Source: Thinopyrum elongatum (taxonomy: Eukaryota; Streptophyta; Magnoliopsida; Poales; Poaceae). From it: 64,000 bases of DNA. The DNA lies in assembly GCA_011799875.1 (NCBI GenBank), contig JAAAXO010000157.1, positions 47,309 through 111,308 on the forward strand, read 5' to 3'. This document shows, one piece after another, positions 9,796 through 20,553 of this stretch (positions are counted from its first letter, which is position 1; each line of letters starts with the position of its first letter). The notes under the pieces are model-generated. The model was given only the letters and a program-made list of their open reading frames with translations. It made no database searches and was not told the origin of the DNA. The position numbers were made by a program, and so were the translations under genes.

Positions 9796-12232
9796 GGAAC
9801 TTCATGCATTTCAAGACAATTACAATAAACACAAGTTATAATGATAATCTGCCCAAAACAGTATGATGCCTACTTGGGGGGCAACAAAACTTGATGCTAC
9901 AGGAACAAGATGGGCACAAACTTGATATGCACTTAAACTAGAGTTAACATACTCCAGTTCATCTTTAATGTTCATGTTCGTAAGCATCACGATTAATTTA
10001 ATATGATCCATGCAAAATGCAATGTTCTGTTACAGATCATGACTTATGAAAACAGGGCATATGCATGAGCAGAGTTAACATGATGGCATATTGGAGACAT
10101 GATACAGATATGCTACAGTACAAGATCATGGAACAAAAGGCATATCATGCTAGTTCATATCATGGAGTTCAATTCATACAACATGGCATAATCATAGGAG
10201 CAACAGGTTCATGGTAATCATCAAAACAGTATGCAACCGTGAACTAGGTTGATTCTCAGACTTGGTGAAAATCTGGGAATGGAAATAGTAACATCATGAT
10301 GCTGATTTGGGATGCACATAACAGCAAGCAGATCAATTTTCCTATTTATCAAAATGACATCAGCATACCTTAGACATGGCAATCTCCAACTTACTCCATT
10401 GGCACAAATTCCTATGATGCATGGATTAATTAATATGATTTTTACGAAATGCAACATGCTGTTAACAGGTTGACAGTTTTAAACATGATGGCTTCTTGAA
10501 AGTAACAAAGAGACATGCCACATCAAGTTTACATGGCAACCAAGGGCCTGGCATCAATGTACACATCACATAGAGAAAAACTCATCAGGAACCATATGCA
10601 TATGACTTACGGTTTGATGCAATCACCAAGCAAAGTTGACAAGTTTTAACAGTTTTCTGCAGCTAACATCAGGATGCACTTCTGCAACAAAGATTACAAC
10701 AAGTAGATGAACCCTAAAATTAATGTAAATGACACGATCATGTAGAGAACGAAGAGTATATCAAATTACATATAAAAATCATCTCGATCAGACAAACATG
10801 CACAAAGTGACATCCCTCTCAATATGCATATATGATCAAATTCTGACACAAAAAGACTTAGTGAAAATTCACAGTCAGATAAATAGTGGGTGATGGATAG
10901 CTATACTACACAGGGGGCGAGAGATAGCTGGGGCTCACCATTGGCCTAGCCCTATCGGTGAAGAGGAGGTCGGGCAGGCGGTTCAGCAGACCGACCCATT
11001 TCAGTGGTTCGCGCGGTCCGGGCGGTCGGGTGGCTCGAGGTGGACCAGGCCGGTTCGCCTGAACCGACCTGTTCCCTTCGGTTTTCGGGGTGGCACCAGG
11101 ACTTGCGGCGGTGCGGGACTCCGGCAAGGCTATGACGCGGTAGAGGCTGACAGGCCATCGGGGACACGCAGATCAGGTGGCGCCAGATGCTGGGGAGGCC
11201 GGATCCGGCGGCTGCCGATGCCGATGCTGCGAGATCTGGCCGGGGCGAGGCCATGGAGGTCCGGCGACGGAGCTTCGGTGAAGCTGGCGAGGCAGCTCAG
11301 GTGGCGAGGCAGGGTGCCTCTGGCAGGTGGGGGTGGGACATGCGAGCAGGAGGCGCGGGCGACGGTGCCGACCTAGTCCGATGGCGCGAAGGTGGCGCGG
11401 TCGGGGAGGCTCGGGCGTAGGCGGTACGATGGAGCGAGGGCAGCGTGGATAGGTAGGCGCACTTGGGTGGCTTGGGCGCTCGGGCTCGGTGTTGCGGCCA
11501 GATCTGGGCCCGAGAGGGCCTCAGATGGGCTTGGTGGGCCCGGGGCAGTGTTGGGCGACGTGGCAACGCATGAGAGGTGGGAGCGGTGGCTGGTGGCGGC
11601 GCGGCTGCCTAGGGGTAAGCCAAGTGGCGGTGGTGGGGTGGCCTACGTCGGATTTCGAGGAGAGGGCCAGGGGGTTTAAATAGGTAGGGGTAGGGTTTAG
11701 GGTTTTGGGGATGTTTCAAGCTGTTCGATCTCGACCGGACGACTCTGGCGAGAGGGGATAGTGGGCTAGTTTAGTGGGCTGTGTAGATAGCAATGGGCTG
11801 AGAAGACAGGGAAGTTAGCAGCCCGCCACATGTTTCGGAATACCAAAATGTCCTACGCTTTATCCGGCTATAGTGCCACTATAATTAACGGTTGGGCTAT
11901 CAAACGACCTCCGAATGCGACAAAATTTGGCAGCCGGTCTAGCTACAAAATAACAAGACCGCACACCAACTTTGACCCCATTTCGAGAACATTTTTATCC
12001 CACTTACAAAATAATATTTGGGAGGTGCCGCGGGCGCGTGCGAGTGTGGTTGGTTTCGGAACAGTCAATGGGGAGAACTGGCAACTACGAACGGATGCAT
12101 GTTTTGAAAAGAATGATGACAATGAGTGTCGATGCAATGGGAATGATGTGATGATGAATGCAACAAATAAATGAAACACACAGCAACAAAAAAAATGGAA
12201 GGTAACTAGAGCATCGGTCTCGGGGTGTCACA
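9796..12232 (-). mobile_element. Long LTR of a non-CRM retrotransposon (minus), left-truncated
   Basis: No protein gene is recognisable across 2.4 kb. The right edge reads GGGGTGTCACA, so on the minus strand it starts TGTGACACCCC, a start typical of long-LTR grass gypsy elements. A minus-strand TATA-like TATTTAAA (11675-11682) is followed by a CT-rich leader, then a GC-rich block (~10910-11660), then AT-rich sequence. This order fits U3-R-U5 of a Tekay/Del (RIRE3/RIRE8-like) LTR, but the family name is inference. The 5 bases ATGGT at 12233-12237 would be its right target duplication. Short GC-rich open frames here look incidental. Confidence 0.5.
11675..11682 (-). promoter_or_regulatory. TATA-like box of the long LTR
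   Basis: TATTTAAA on the minus strand lies about 550 bp inside the LTR start and just upstream of a C-rich transcribed-looking leader. It is a plausible LTR promoter; nothing here tests activity. Confidence 0.4.
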
Positions 12233-13181
12233 ATGGTGTTGTCCAATTGGCACTGAAGATGTTCCGTGTAGGTGGATGGCCAAAACTCTCGTCGCATAGC
12301 TTTCTTCACGTCGGTGCAACAAACATGAGTGTTTGCCGCCCTGACTTATGCACAGGCGGGGTGCGACTCTTACATCAAGTGCCAAGTCTCATATACAACT
12401 AAACTAGAGAAGCCGCTCTTCGTGAGATCAAGGAGAGTATTAAGAAGACCAAGCATTGGAACAAGCTACAAATATCACAATGGAAGAAACCAACTCCGGC
12501 AGGAACGAGCCGGCAAGTCAAGGCCTGGCAAGCTCCTCGAAGCACAAGTTTCCGCCAAACACCAGCGCTTTGCCTCTCTGACCAGCTAGTCGGAGGTTAG
12601 TAAGGTGTCGAGCCCGCAAGTGTTTAAGTGGACGTAACCCGCGCGTGCCAGCTTGCTGGGGGGCAAATCCCCTTTATTGACACCCGTCCTGATGGCATGT
12701 CACGGTAATAGGAGGTCGCTGGATAAGCGGCGTGGCAGCCTTGCCGGGATTCAACCTGCACATGACACCTAGCAGCGCATTTAATGCGTTTTGTCTTAAC
12801 TGGCAGAGTTAGGTATGATAGCTCTTTATCAGTCTAATCACCCCTGTAATGACCTTTTTGCCACTGTGGTGACCCCTTGAGCTATAAAAGGAGGGCCAGG
12901 GCAAGAGGAGTAGGGGTTTGAATCTTTGCAACCCTCACGCATAGGTATTCATGTAGCTGCTCTCTCCTCATCACTTGCCGAGGAGAGTGCTCCGTGTATT
13001 TGTGCTCAACACCACCCAATACACCAAAAAGGCAGGAGTAGGGTTTTACGCCCCCGGGCGGCCCGAACATGGGTAAAATCAGGTGCTCCTCGTTGTATTT
13101 GCTCCTTGCGTCGATCGTCACCCCTTGCCAAACCAGCAAAAGGGCTGCACGGCCCCATAGATCGCCGGCTCCATGCCGACA
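12233..13181 (+). repeat. Tat-like Ty3/gypsy 5' LTR (left-truncated)
   Basis: Non-coding sequence with a clear TATA box (TATAAAAG, 12883-12890) followed by a GGAGGGCCAGGGC-type leader, running to a probable end near 13181. A primer-binding-like TGGCACGCCAGG starts at 13186. The long minus-strand LTR abuts its left side, so it is probably the insertion target of that element, with the rest of the LTR outside the window. Confidence 0.6.
12883..12890 (+). promoter_or_regulatory. TATA box of the Tat-like LTR
   Basis: TATAAAAG lies in a GAGC-TATAAAAG-GAGGGCC context about 300 bp before the LTR end, the usual place for the promoter in this type of LTR. Confidence 0.65.
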
Positions 13182-13185
13182 TCTT

Positions 13186-13199
13186 TGGCACGCCAGGCA
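13186..13199 (+). promoter_or_regulatory. Probable primer-binding site of the Tat-like element
   Basis: TGGCACGCCAGGCA lies just after the LTR end and about 90 bp before the gag ATG. It resembles the TGGC-rich primer sites of grass Tat-lineage elements. I do not assign the tRNA. Confidence 0.55.
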
Positions 13200-13277
13200 G
13201 GGGGCTCTGCATTGGCGTAAATCAAAGCAGCGAGCAGCGCATCTACTAGGTGAAGTTTTGCGTCGTCTTCATCATCC

Positions 13278-14675
13278 ATGGCGCCCAAGAAGATGGGCTC
13301 CGTGGCGACGAAACCATCCTCGTCCAGGCTACCACCACATTCGCCTGCGGACAGCACAGGCGGCGCCACTCCGGTGGGTGGTGCGGAAGCCAGAGGGGGC
13401 GCGGCTAGCATAGGAGGTGCCGTCGCCGTGCCCGCCATGGCGGGAGCGAGCGATAGGAATGCCGGAGCTGGTTAGCTCCTATGACGTGATGTCGAGCGGT
13501 GCTGTTGTGCCTCCACAACAGCGTCCGCATGGCAAGTTGCCGGTTGATCAAGCTCAAGATCCCCATGCGCCACTCCCACTACGCCAACCCACTGCCGCCC
13601 TCATGATTCAGCAACGAGACGGCAGTGCTGCTCCTGCTGGCTCCGCCAGGAGTCGAGCGACGTCGCATTCGTTGCGCTCTAACATGCCCCAAACGGCGAT
13701 GAAGGCAATGGCGCGGGCGCATATGCTGCTGGATTTTCCTCCAGTGGCTGACAAGATGGACGAGTGGAGGGATACCATTCGGAGTTTGATCGAATTTGCC
13801 GATGTGAACATGTCCCAGTTGGCGGAGCCCTCGCGGCACCCTCCAACTGTGCCTGCGGCTCAAGCTGAGGGCCGTGGGGCAGGTGGTGCACCCACTGTGC
13901 AATCCCCTCTTCGACAACAATCTCAGCGGCAACACCGACCCTGGCAGCAAAACCACCAAGACGCGCAGCCCGACGATGCATCCATGGCTTCCTCAGATCC
14001 GCAGACACGGCAGGATCAGAGGCAAGTATTGCTAGAAAGGCGAGAGGAGGACGCTCACACCACTATCCAGCGGCGCCGGAAGGCACACCGTCAATCAGAC
14101 GAGCGCAACGGTCCAGTCGTTGATGAGCCAGCGTCTGTTTTTGGCGGGTACCTACCCTATGAGGTTGGGTGCCCCGCTTTCACACGTGAGCTGCGGCAAG
14201 TCCGTTGGCCATCCATCTGCGCATTCAAGCCCGAGGTACCAGAAAGTACGACATCAGTCAAAACCCGGCAGAGTTCTTAGGCGTCTACACCATTGTTGTA
14301 CAGGATGCCGGAGGAAGAGATGAAAAGGGGCTAGCCAATTACTTCCCATTAGTGCTCAAGCCCAATGTGAGGTCCTGGTTGATGAACCTGCCAGAAAACT
14401 CAATTTCTTCGTGGTCCGATCTTTGCAATGAGTTTGTTGGTGCATTCACCGCGGGACAGAAAGGTCTAGGGGTGCCCAGCGACTTGCAAGCGATCCCACA
14501 AAAGGAAGGAGAGGATTTGCGCAGATACATTCAAAGGTTCAGTCGTGTGCACCGCAGTATATCGGATATCCACCCTGCAGTTGTGATTGGTGCATTCCAC
14601 ACAAATGTGCGTAATCGCAAGATGAGGGAGAAGATGCATATTCGGTTGCCAAAGACTGTCAACGAGCTCTACATA
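13278..14675 (+). pseudogene. Broken gag of a Tat-like Ty3/gypsy element
   Basis: Translation starts MAPKKMGSV in CCATGG context at 13278. The frame is lost around 13420-13470, continues in the next frame through a glutamine-rich linker to about 14250, then returns to the first frame. That last part holds a Retrotrans_gag-like core (PAEFLGVYT, ANYFPLVLKP, SWLMNLPENSISSW, EGEDLRRYIQRF). Two compensating frameshifts mean no intact protein is made. The zinc knuckle, protease and pol are absent because the element stops at a repair scar near 14675. Confidence 0.75.
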
Positions 14676-14756
14676 TTCGGTTGCCAAAATGTGCGTAATC
14701 GCAAGTAGGGGTGAATTTCGTGGCCCCTTGTAGGAGGGGTCCGAAACCAACCCTAA
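14676..14756. other. Complex breakpoint: templated filler plus inverted LTR patch
   Basis: After the gag text, 14676-14708 repeats two nearby pieces (TTCGGTTGCCAAA from 14641-14653 and GTGCGTAATCGCAAG from 14607-14621). Next, 14709-14755 is a CRM LTR piece in minus orientation, and at 14757 the plus-strand CRM LTR begins with the segment adjacent to that piece. Short templated copies and a local inversion are typical of end-joining repair with template switching. Confidence 0.85.
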
Positions 14757-15155
14757 CTCCTCCATATATACAGCCCTTAGGGCGTCGTTTAGACTTTGGG
14801 TTTTGTTTAGATTAAAAGTTCGCCATAGCTGCAACTTTGCGTACTTCGTTTGTGTTCAACGACCAGACCAAGACGTCACAGAACCCCACCTTGATCAATA
14901 AAGCTTTCATCTTATATTCGCAATATCCAGATTGCAAATCTTAGTTTCTTGCTTGTTCTTCGTTTGCTTGCAGGAAATAGACCCTCGTGGTCAAGTTGAT
15001 CGTGCTCCGGCGTGGTCAATAACCTCTCGGAGTTGGTTTAGCGATTGCTAAGGCGCGACATCCTCGCACGTTCGTAGTCGGATCCTCAAAGTCTACTCCA
15101 CCAAAAAACGATAGCCACCATCTCATCGAAAGACGGGACACCTTTGCCTCTATCA
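14757..15155 (+). repeat. CRM-2 5' LTR, 3' portion (399 bp)
   Basis: It begins inside the LTR at TCCTCCATATATAC (the TATA-like region) and ends TCTATCA at 15155 just before the primer-binding site. The upstream half was lost at the repair scar. It contains the AATAAAGC polyadenylation-like signal. Confidence 0.92.
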
Positions 15156-15157
15156 AG

Positions 15158-15169
15158 TGGTATCAGATT
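15158..15169 (+). promoter_or_regulatory. Primer-binding site of CRM-2
   Basis: TGGTATCAGATT lies two bases after the LTR end. Ten bases match the initiator tRNA-Met complement before divergence. Confidence 0.8.
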
Positions 15170-15479
15170 TCCAGGTTGCTCGGTGAGATTTTACAGTTTT
15201 TCGTAGTTTAGATCGAGTCTGTTCTTCATACCTACAGTCCTGGAAAAAGCCAAAAAAAAATTAGGGTAGTTCATCATATCCAAACCAATCTGAGCCATTG
15301 CATAATCTTTTCTGTATTTGCTTTGTTGAATTTGCGATTGCATCGTCGTGTCAAGCTGCTGGTCTTAGCGTCTTGTCTTTTAGAGTTTCGAGTTCTGGTC
15401 ATAAGTTGTCACGCCGCCGCCGCACCATCATCATCGCCCCTGCCATCTACCACCACCGCTTATCCGCCACCGCTTTGAA

Positions 15480-15575
15480 TCCATATACCATCACCGATCT
15501 GTATCCATATACCACCACCGATCCGTATCCATATACCACCACCGATCCGTATCCATATACCACCACCGCTACCAT
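15480..15575 (+). repeat. 24-bp tandem repeat in CRM-2 leader (about 4 units)
   Basis: The unit CCATATACCACCACCG plus ATCCGTAT repeats at 24-bp spacing. It is the plus-strand counterpart of the array at 6126-6195, with a different unit number. Confidence 0.85.
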
Positions 15576-16400
15576 ATACCACCACCAATCCGAGTTCTTT
15601 TCATATTAGGTTTGTTTTCGAGATCCATCTAGTTTTCGATTTGTGTTTCCTTGCCTGAGTAGGTTTTGGAAAAAAAAAGTCTGGAGACCCCCGGGCAGTT
15701 TTTAGGCCAAAATTTCGGCAGTCAAAAATATTTTTTCCCTATCCTATTTTTAGGTCCCAGGGAGCGTTTTGAGACACTCGCCATCATAGTGATTTTTTAT
15801 CGCACTTTTTGGTCGTCGCTGCCATGATTTCCGAAAAAAAAAGTCAATTTTTTTTCGTGCCTATCCTGTTATTTTGACTGGGGAAGAGTTTTGAGACACT
15901 CGCCATTATAGTGATTTTCGGAAAAAAAAAAGAGGAGCGCAAAAAAAAAACAAAAAAAGAGCGCAAAAAAAAAGAGAGCGAATTTTTTTTTCTTCGGAGT
16001 GTACTTTTCCCTTGTTTCCGTGGAGCGCCATGATTTTGTTAGTGTTCTAGGCTCGCGTCTCTAGCACAGTCTAGCCTAGGACCAGCACAGTACCGTCGTT
16101 GAGCGTTTATTAAACTTTGCATCTCTGAATTGATTATTGCTGACCCTTTTTGCTACCATATATTAAGCCTTCCCAGCTCCACATACATCTACATCGTGCG
16201 TTTGACACCACCTGGTAATCACTCTATCCAAGCTTTTGAGAGTTTTGATTACAACGGTTGCCGATCACCACCTGCTGCTTGGTAAGAACTGGTAAGACTT
16301 TGAGATTCGCTTGACAGATTTGTGAGACACCACCACCACCACCACCACTTCCTAGTAGTCTGTAGGATCATATTCTTGTGTGTTTCTATTGCTGCTAACC

Positions 16401-17925
16401 ATGGCAGGATCACAAGCCGACGAGACTGACTGGGAGAACATGATGAACAAAGAGTTACATGATAAGTTTCAGCAAATGATGAGTGGACAGGTGGAAGATG
16501 TGCTAAACAGATTTGAAGAGGCCATGGAGAAGATAGATAGCATTGAGAAGGCATTCGAAACAAAGCTCGATAACAAGTTTAATGAATTGCTCGTGCGTCT
16601 TCCACAACCACCGCCTGCTGCACCTGTTGCACCTCTACAGCAACAACAACAACAACATCGCCTTCCTAATCAAGTGGGACGAGCACTGCGCGTTCCCCTT
16701 GAGTCTGGTCAAACTTCTGGTGCCGCTGTACCTACTGTTGATACTTCTGTTGCTCCTGCTGCTACTGCAGGGGTGGAGGACCATTACGAGGATGAGGTTG
16801 ATCAAAATCAGAACTACGTGCACCTACCAGCACCACCACCACCAGGTCATCCTCATGCATATCATCGCAACGGTAGGGCTGCACCACCACCTGAGGTACG
16901 AGATCATGACCATCTTCCTAAACTAAAATTGAATATTCCACCATTTGAGGGTAGATATGTTCCTGATATATATCTTACTTGGGAGTTAGAAACTGAACAA
17001 CGTTTTACATGTTTACAATATCCTGAGGAGAGACGTGTTCCTGCTGCTGTTTGTGCTTTCACTAGTTTTGCATGTGTTTGGTGGTCTGAACATTGTAGAT
17101 TATATCCTATTCCCGCTACTTGGGCTGCTTTGAAAACTGCTATGCGTACTCATTGAGTTTCACCATATTATCAACGCGAATTACTTCAAAAATTGTAGCG
17201 TTTAAGACAAGGAAAAAATTCTGTAGAAGAATATTATCAGGAATTACAATCTGGCATGATTAGATGCGGTATTGTTGAGGATAATGAAGCTATGCTTGCA
17301 CATTTTATGGGTGGATTAAATAAAGAGATTCAGACCATTCTAGAGTATAAGGAGTATAATAATATCACTCGTTTATTCCATCTTGCTTGCAAAGCTGAAC
17401 GTGAAGTGCAGGATCGACAGGCATTGGCGCGAACTAATTTTTCTGCAGGTCGATCTTCATCATGGACACCGCGTGCCTCCTCTACTCCCACACGTCCTAC
17501 TGCAGCACCACTGACTTCAGCCGCAAATTCCAACCGAGATACAAGAAAACAGGCACCACCACCACCATCTGCCAGGAGTACACCTGCTGGGCCTGCCCAG
17601 AGCTCTTCTTCATCTATGGCATCAACAGGGCACACACATGATATTATTTGTCGTCGTTGTAAGGGAAGAGGTCATTATGCGAGAGAATGACAATCTCCGC
17701 GTATTATAATTGCTACTGAGGATGGTGGGTATGAGTCCACTAGTGACTATGATGAGGAGACTTTGGCTCTTATTACAAGTGAAGAACACGATGGAGATGA
17801 TTCTGATCATGAGACGCAATACATGGCTCCTGAAGACGCTGACAGGTATGAATGTTTAGTTGCTCAACGTGTTTTGAGTGTGCAGGTCACACAAGCTGAG
17901 CAAAATCGGAGGCATAATTTGTTCC
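16401..17925 (+). pseudogene. gag-pol: CRM-2 gag (first part), three in-frame stops
   Basis: It starts MAGSQADET at the CCATGG site. In-frame stops interrupt it: TGA at 17154-17156 (Trp in the other copies), TAG at 17196-17198 (Gln) and TGA at 17688-17690. The last removes the final Cys of the CCHC zinc knuckle. The gag core (YPEERRV...AVCAF, YYQEL) is otherwise recognisable. The text stops at GTTCC where CRM-3 inserted and continues at 34622. It encodes no functional product. Confidence 0.93.
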
Positions 17926-18017
17926 TGATGAGGACATCAATACCATTGTTACACCCACAACCCCTGCTGCTATACATACTGGACCAATTACTAGAGCTCG
18001 CGCACGCCAATTAAATT
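17926..18017 (+). repeat. CRM-3 5' LTR, positions 1-92
   Basis: It starts TGATGAGGACATCAATACC and runs to CCAATTAAATT, where a minus-strand LTR is inserted. The LTR continues at 18942. Confidence 0.92.
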
Positions 18018-18941
18018 TAATAGAGGCGAGGGTGTCCTGATCTTTCGATGAGATGATAGCTATCGTTTTTGGTGGAGTAGACTTTGACGATCCGACTACG
18101 AACGTGCAAGGACGTCGCGCCTTAGCAATCGCTAAACCAACTCCGAGAGGTTATTGACCACGCCGGAGCACAATCAACCTGACCACGAGGGTCTATCACC
18201 TGCAAGCAAACGAAGAACAAGCAAGAAACTAAGATTTGCAATCTGGATATTGCGAATATAAGATGAAAGCTTTATTGATCAAGGTGGGGTTCTGTGACGT
18301 CTTGGTCTGGTCGTTGAACACAAACGAAGTACGCGAAGTTGCAGCTATGGCGAACTTTTAATCTAAACAAAACCCAAAGTCTAAACGATTCCCTAAGGGC
18401 TGTATATATGGAGGAAGAGGGGGGGAATTTCGTGGCCCTTGAAGGAGGGGTCCGAAACCAACCCTATCTCTTGTTTCCCCACACATACGGACTCTAAAAA
18501 CAGCCTATACTCAAGTATTTCGAAATTACATGGGCCTGGCCCAATAATAAGGTGACGCAGCACCTATAATAGCCTCTGGACGAAATTTATGAAGTGGCAT
18601 ATTTGTATATTTCATCCAAGGCTTCATGCACTCATTATGGTGGCTTCAAAGTCCTGAGATCATCACTTGTAACTCCGTTCTTGTTTCCCGTGCGCATGCC
18701 ATCATCTCCATGCTTGAACTTGCTCCAATGTTCCTCTTTCTTGTCCAAGCTAGGCCCTTCATTCGTAAGCAAAACAAATGTATCCAATTTAGGCAGCATC
18801 ATATTCTCATGAACATTAGAATCATTACCAAGAAACGAAAGTACCTGATAATTTAATTGGCGTGCGCGAGCTCTAGTAATTGGTCCAGTATGTATAGCAG
18901 CAGGGGCTGTGGGTGTAATAATGGTATTGATGTCCTCATCA
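18018..18941 (-). mobile_element. Solo CRM LTR inserted in CRM-3 5' LTR
   Basis: A full-length minus LTR (~924 bp) whose terminal dinucleotide is altered (TAATAGAGG instead of TGATAGAGG). The flanks share AATTAAATT on both sides, a 9-bp repeat rather than the usual 5 bp; either the site is AATT-rich and slipped, or 4 bp were added. No internal element sequence is present. Confidence 0.9.
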
Positions 18942-19641
18942 AATTAAATTATCAGATACTTTCGTTTCTTGGTAATGATTCTAATGTTCATGAGAATATG
19001 ATGCTGCCTAAATTGGATACATTTGTTTTGCTTACAAATGAAGCGCCTAGCTTGGACAAGAAAGAGGAACCTTGGAGCAAGTTCAAGCATGGAGATGATG
19101 GCATGCGCAAGGGGAACAAGAACGCAGTTACAAGTGATGATTTCAGGACTTTGAAGCCACCATAATGAGTGCAGGAAGCCTTGGACGAAATATACAAGAT
19201 GCCACTTGATAAATTTCGTCCAGAGGATATTATAGGTGCTGCGTCACCTTATTATTGGGCCAGGCCCATGTAATTTTGAAATACTTGGGTATAGGCTGTT
19301 TTTAGAGTCCGTTTGTGTGGGGAAACAAGAGATAGGGTTGGTTTCGGACCCCTCCTTCAAGGGCCACGAAATCCCCCCCCCCCCTCTTCCTCCATATATA
19401 CAGCCCTTAGGACACCGTTTAGACTTTGGGTTTTGTTTAGATTAAAAGTTCGCCATAGCTGCAACTTCGCGTACTTCGTTTTTGTTCAACGACCAGACAA
19501 AGGCGTCACAGAACCCCACCTTCATTAATAAAGCTTTTCTCTTATATTCGCAATATCCAGATTGCAATCTCAGTTTATTGCTTGTTCTTCGTTTGCTCGC
19601 AGGAAACAGACCCTCGTGGTCAGGTTGATCGTGCTCCGGCG
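18942..19641 (+). repeat. CRM-3 5' LTR, positions ~84-783
   Basis: It resumes AATTAAATTATCAG and ends CTCCGGCG, where CRM-4 is inserted. It includes the coding-tail remnant, the TATA-like CATATATAC and the polyadenylation-like AATAAAGC. Confidence 0.92.
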
Positions 19642-20553
19642 TGATAGAGGCGAGGGTGTCCCGATCTTTCGATGAGATGATAGCTATCGATTTGGTGGAG
19701 TCGACTTTGATGATCCGACTACAAACGTGCACGACGTTGCGCCTTAGCAATCGCTAAACCAATCTCCCGAGGTTACTGACGATGCTGAAAGCACGATCAG
19801 CCTGACCACGAAGGTCTATTCCTGCACGCAATCGAAGAACAAGCAAGAATATGATAATGCAATCTGAATATTGCGAATATAGATGAAGTATTGATAAAGG
19901 TGGGGATCCGAAAGCGGTCTTGGTCTGGTCGTTGGATACAAACGAAGTACACGAAGTTGCAATGGCTAACTTTTAAATAAACAAATCCCAAAGTCTAAAC
20001 GGTGCCCTAAGGGCTGTATATATGGAGGAAGAGGAGGGGATTTCGTGGCCCTTGAAGGAGGGGTCCGAAACCAACCCTATCTCTTGTTTCCCCACACATA
20101 CGGACTCTAAAAACAGCCTATACTCAAGTATTTCGAAATTACATGGGCCTGGCCCAAAAATAAGGTGACGCAGCACCTATAATAGCCTCTGGACGAAATT
20201 TATGAAGTGACATCTTGTATATTTCGTCCAAGGCTTCCTGCACTCATTATGGTGGCTTCAAAGTCCTGAAATCATCACTTGTAACTCCGTTCTTGTTCCC
20301 CTTGTGCATGCCATCATCTCCATGCTTGAATTTGCTCCAAGGTTCCTCTTTCTTGTCCAAGCTAGGCCCTTCATTTGTAAGCAAAACAAATGTATCCAAT
20401 TTAGGCAGCATCATATTCTCATGAACTTTAGAATCATTACCAAGAAACGAAAGTACCTGATATTTTAATTGGCGTGCGCGAGCTCTAGTAATTGGTCCAG
20501 TATGTATAGAAGCAGGGGCTGTGGGTGTAACAATGGTATTGATGTCCTCATCA
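19642..20553 (-). repeat. CRM-4 3' LTR (912 bp)
   Basis: It runs from TGATAGAGG to TCATCA and is bordered on the right by the polypurine tract (20554-20566). It encodes the polyprotein tail, with the stop at 20247-20249. Confidence 0.95.

Larger units (their letters stand above)
15156..16400 (+). other. CRM-2 untranslated leader
   Basis: There is no gene here. It contains the 24-bp repeat array (15480-15575, CCATATACCACCACCG units), then an A-rich tract of GAGCGC-spaced A runs around 15915-15985 that differs from the CRM-1 leader but is shared with CRM-3, then the conserved gag-proximal block with GGTAAG at 16281 and 16291. Confidence 0.75.

Noticed and set aside
10906..11683. GC-rich open frames around 11 kb as a plant gene exon
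   Set aside because: Frames are short, overlap on both strands, have low-complexity Ala/Arg/Gly/Pro composition and no domain. They sit in the transcribed-looking part of a long LTR.
13417..14280. 287-aa frame as an independent host protein
   Set aside because: It is the middle, frameshifted part of a Tat-like gag lying between the primer site and the Retrotrans_gag core, so it is scored as one pseudogene.
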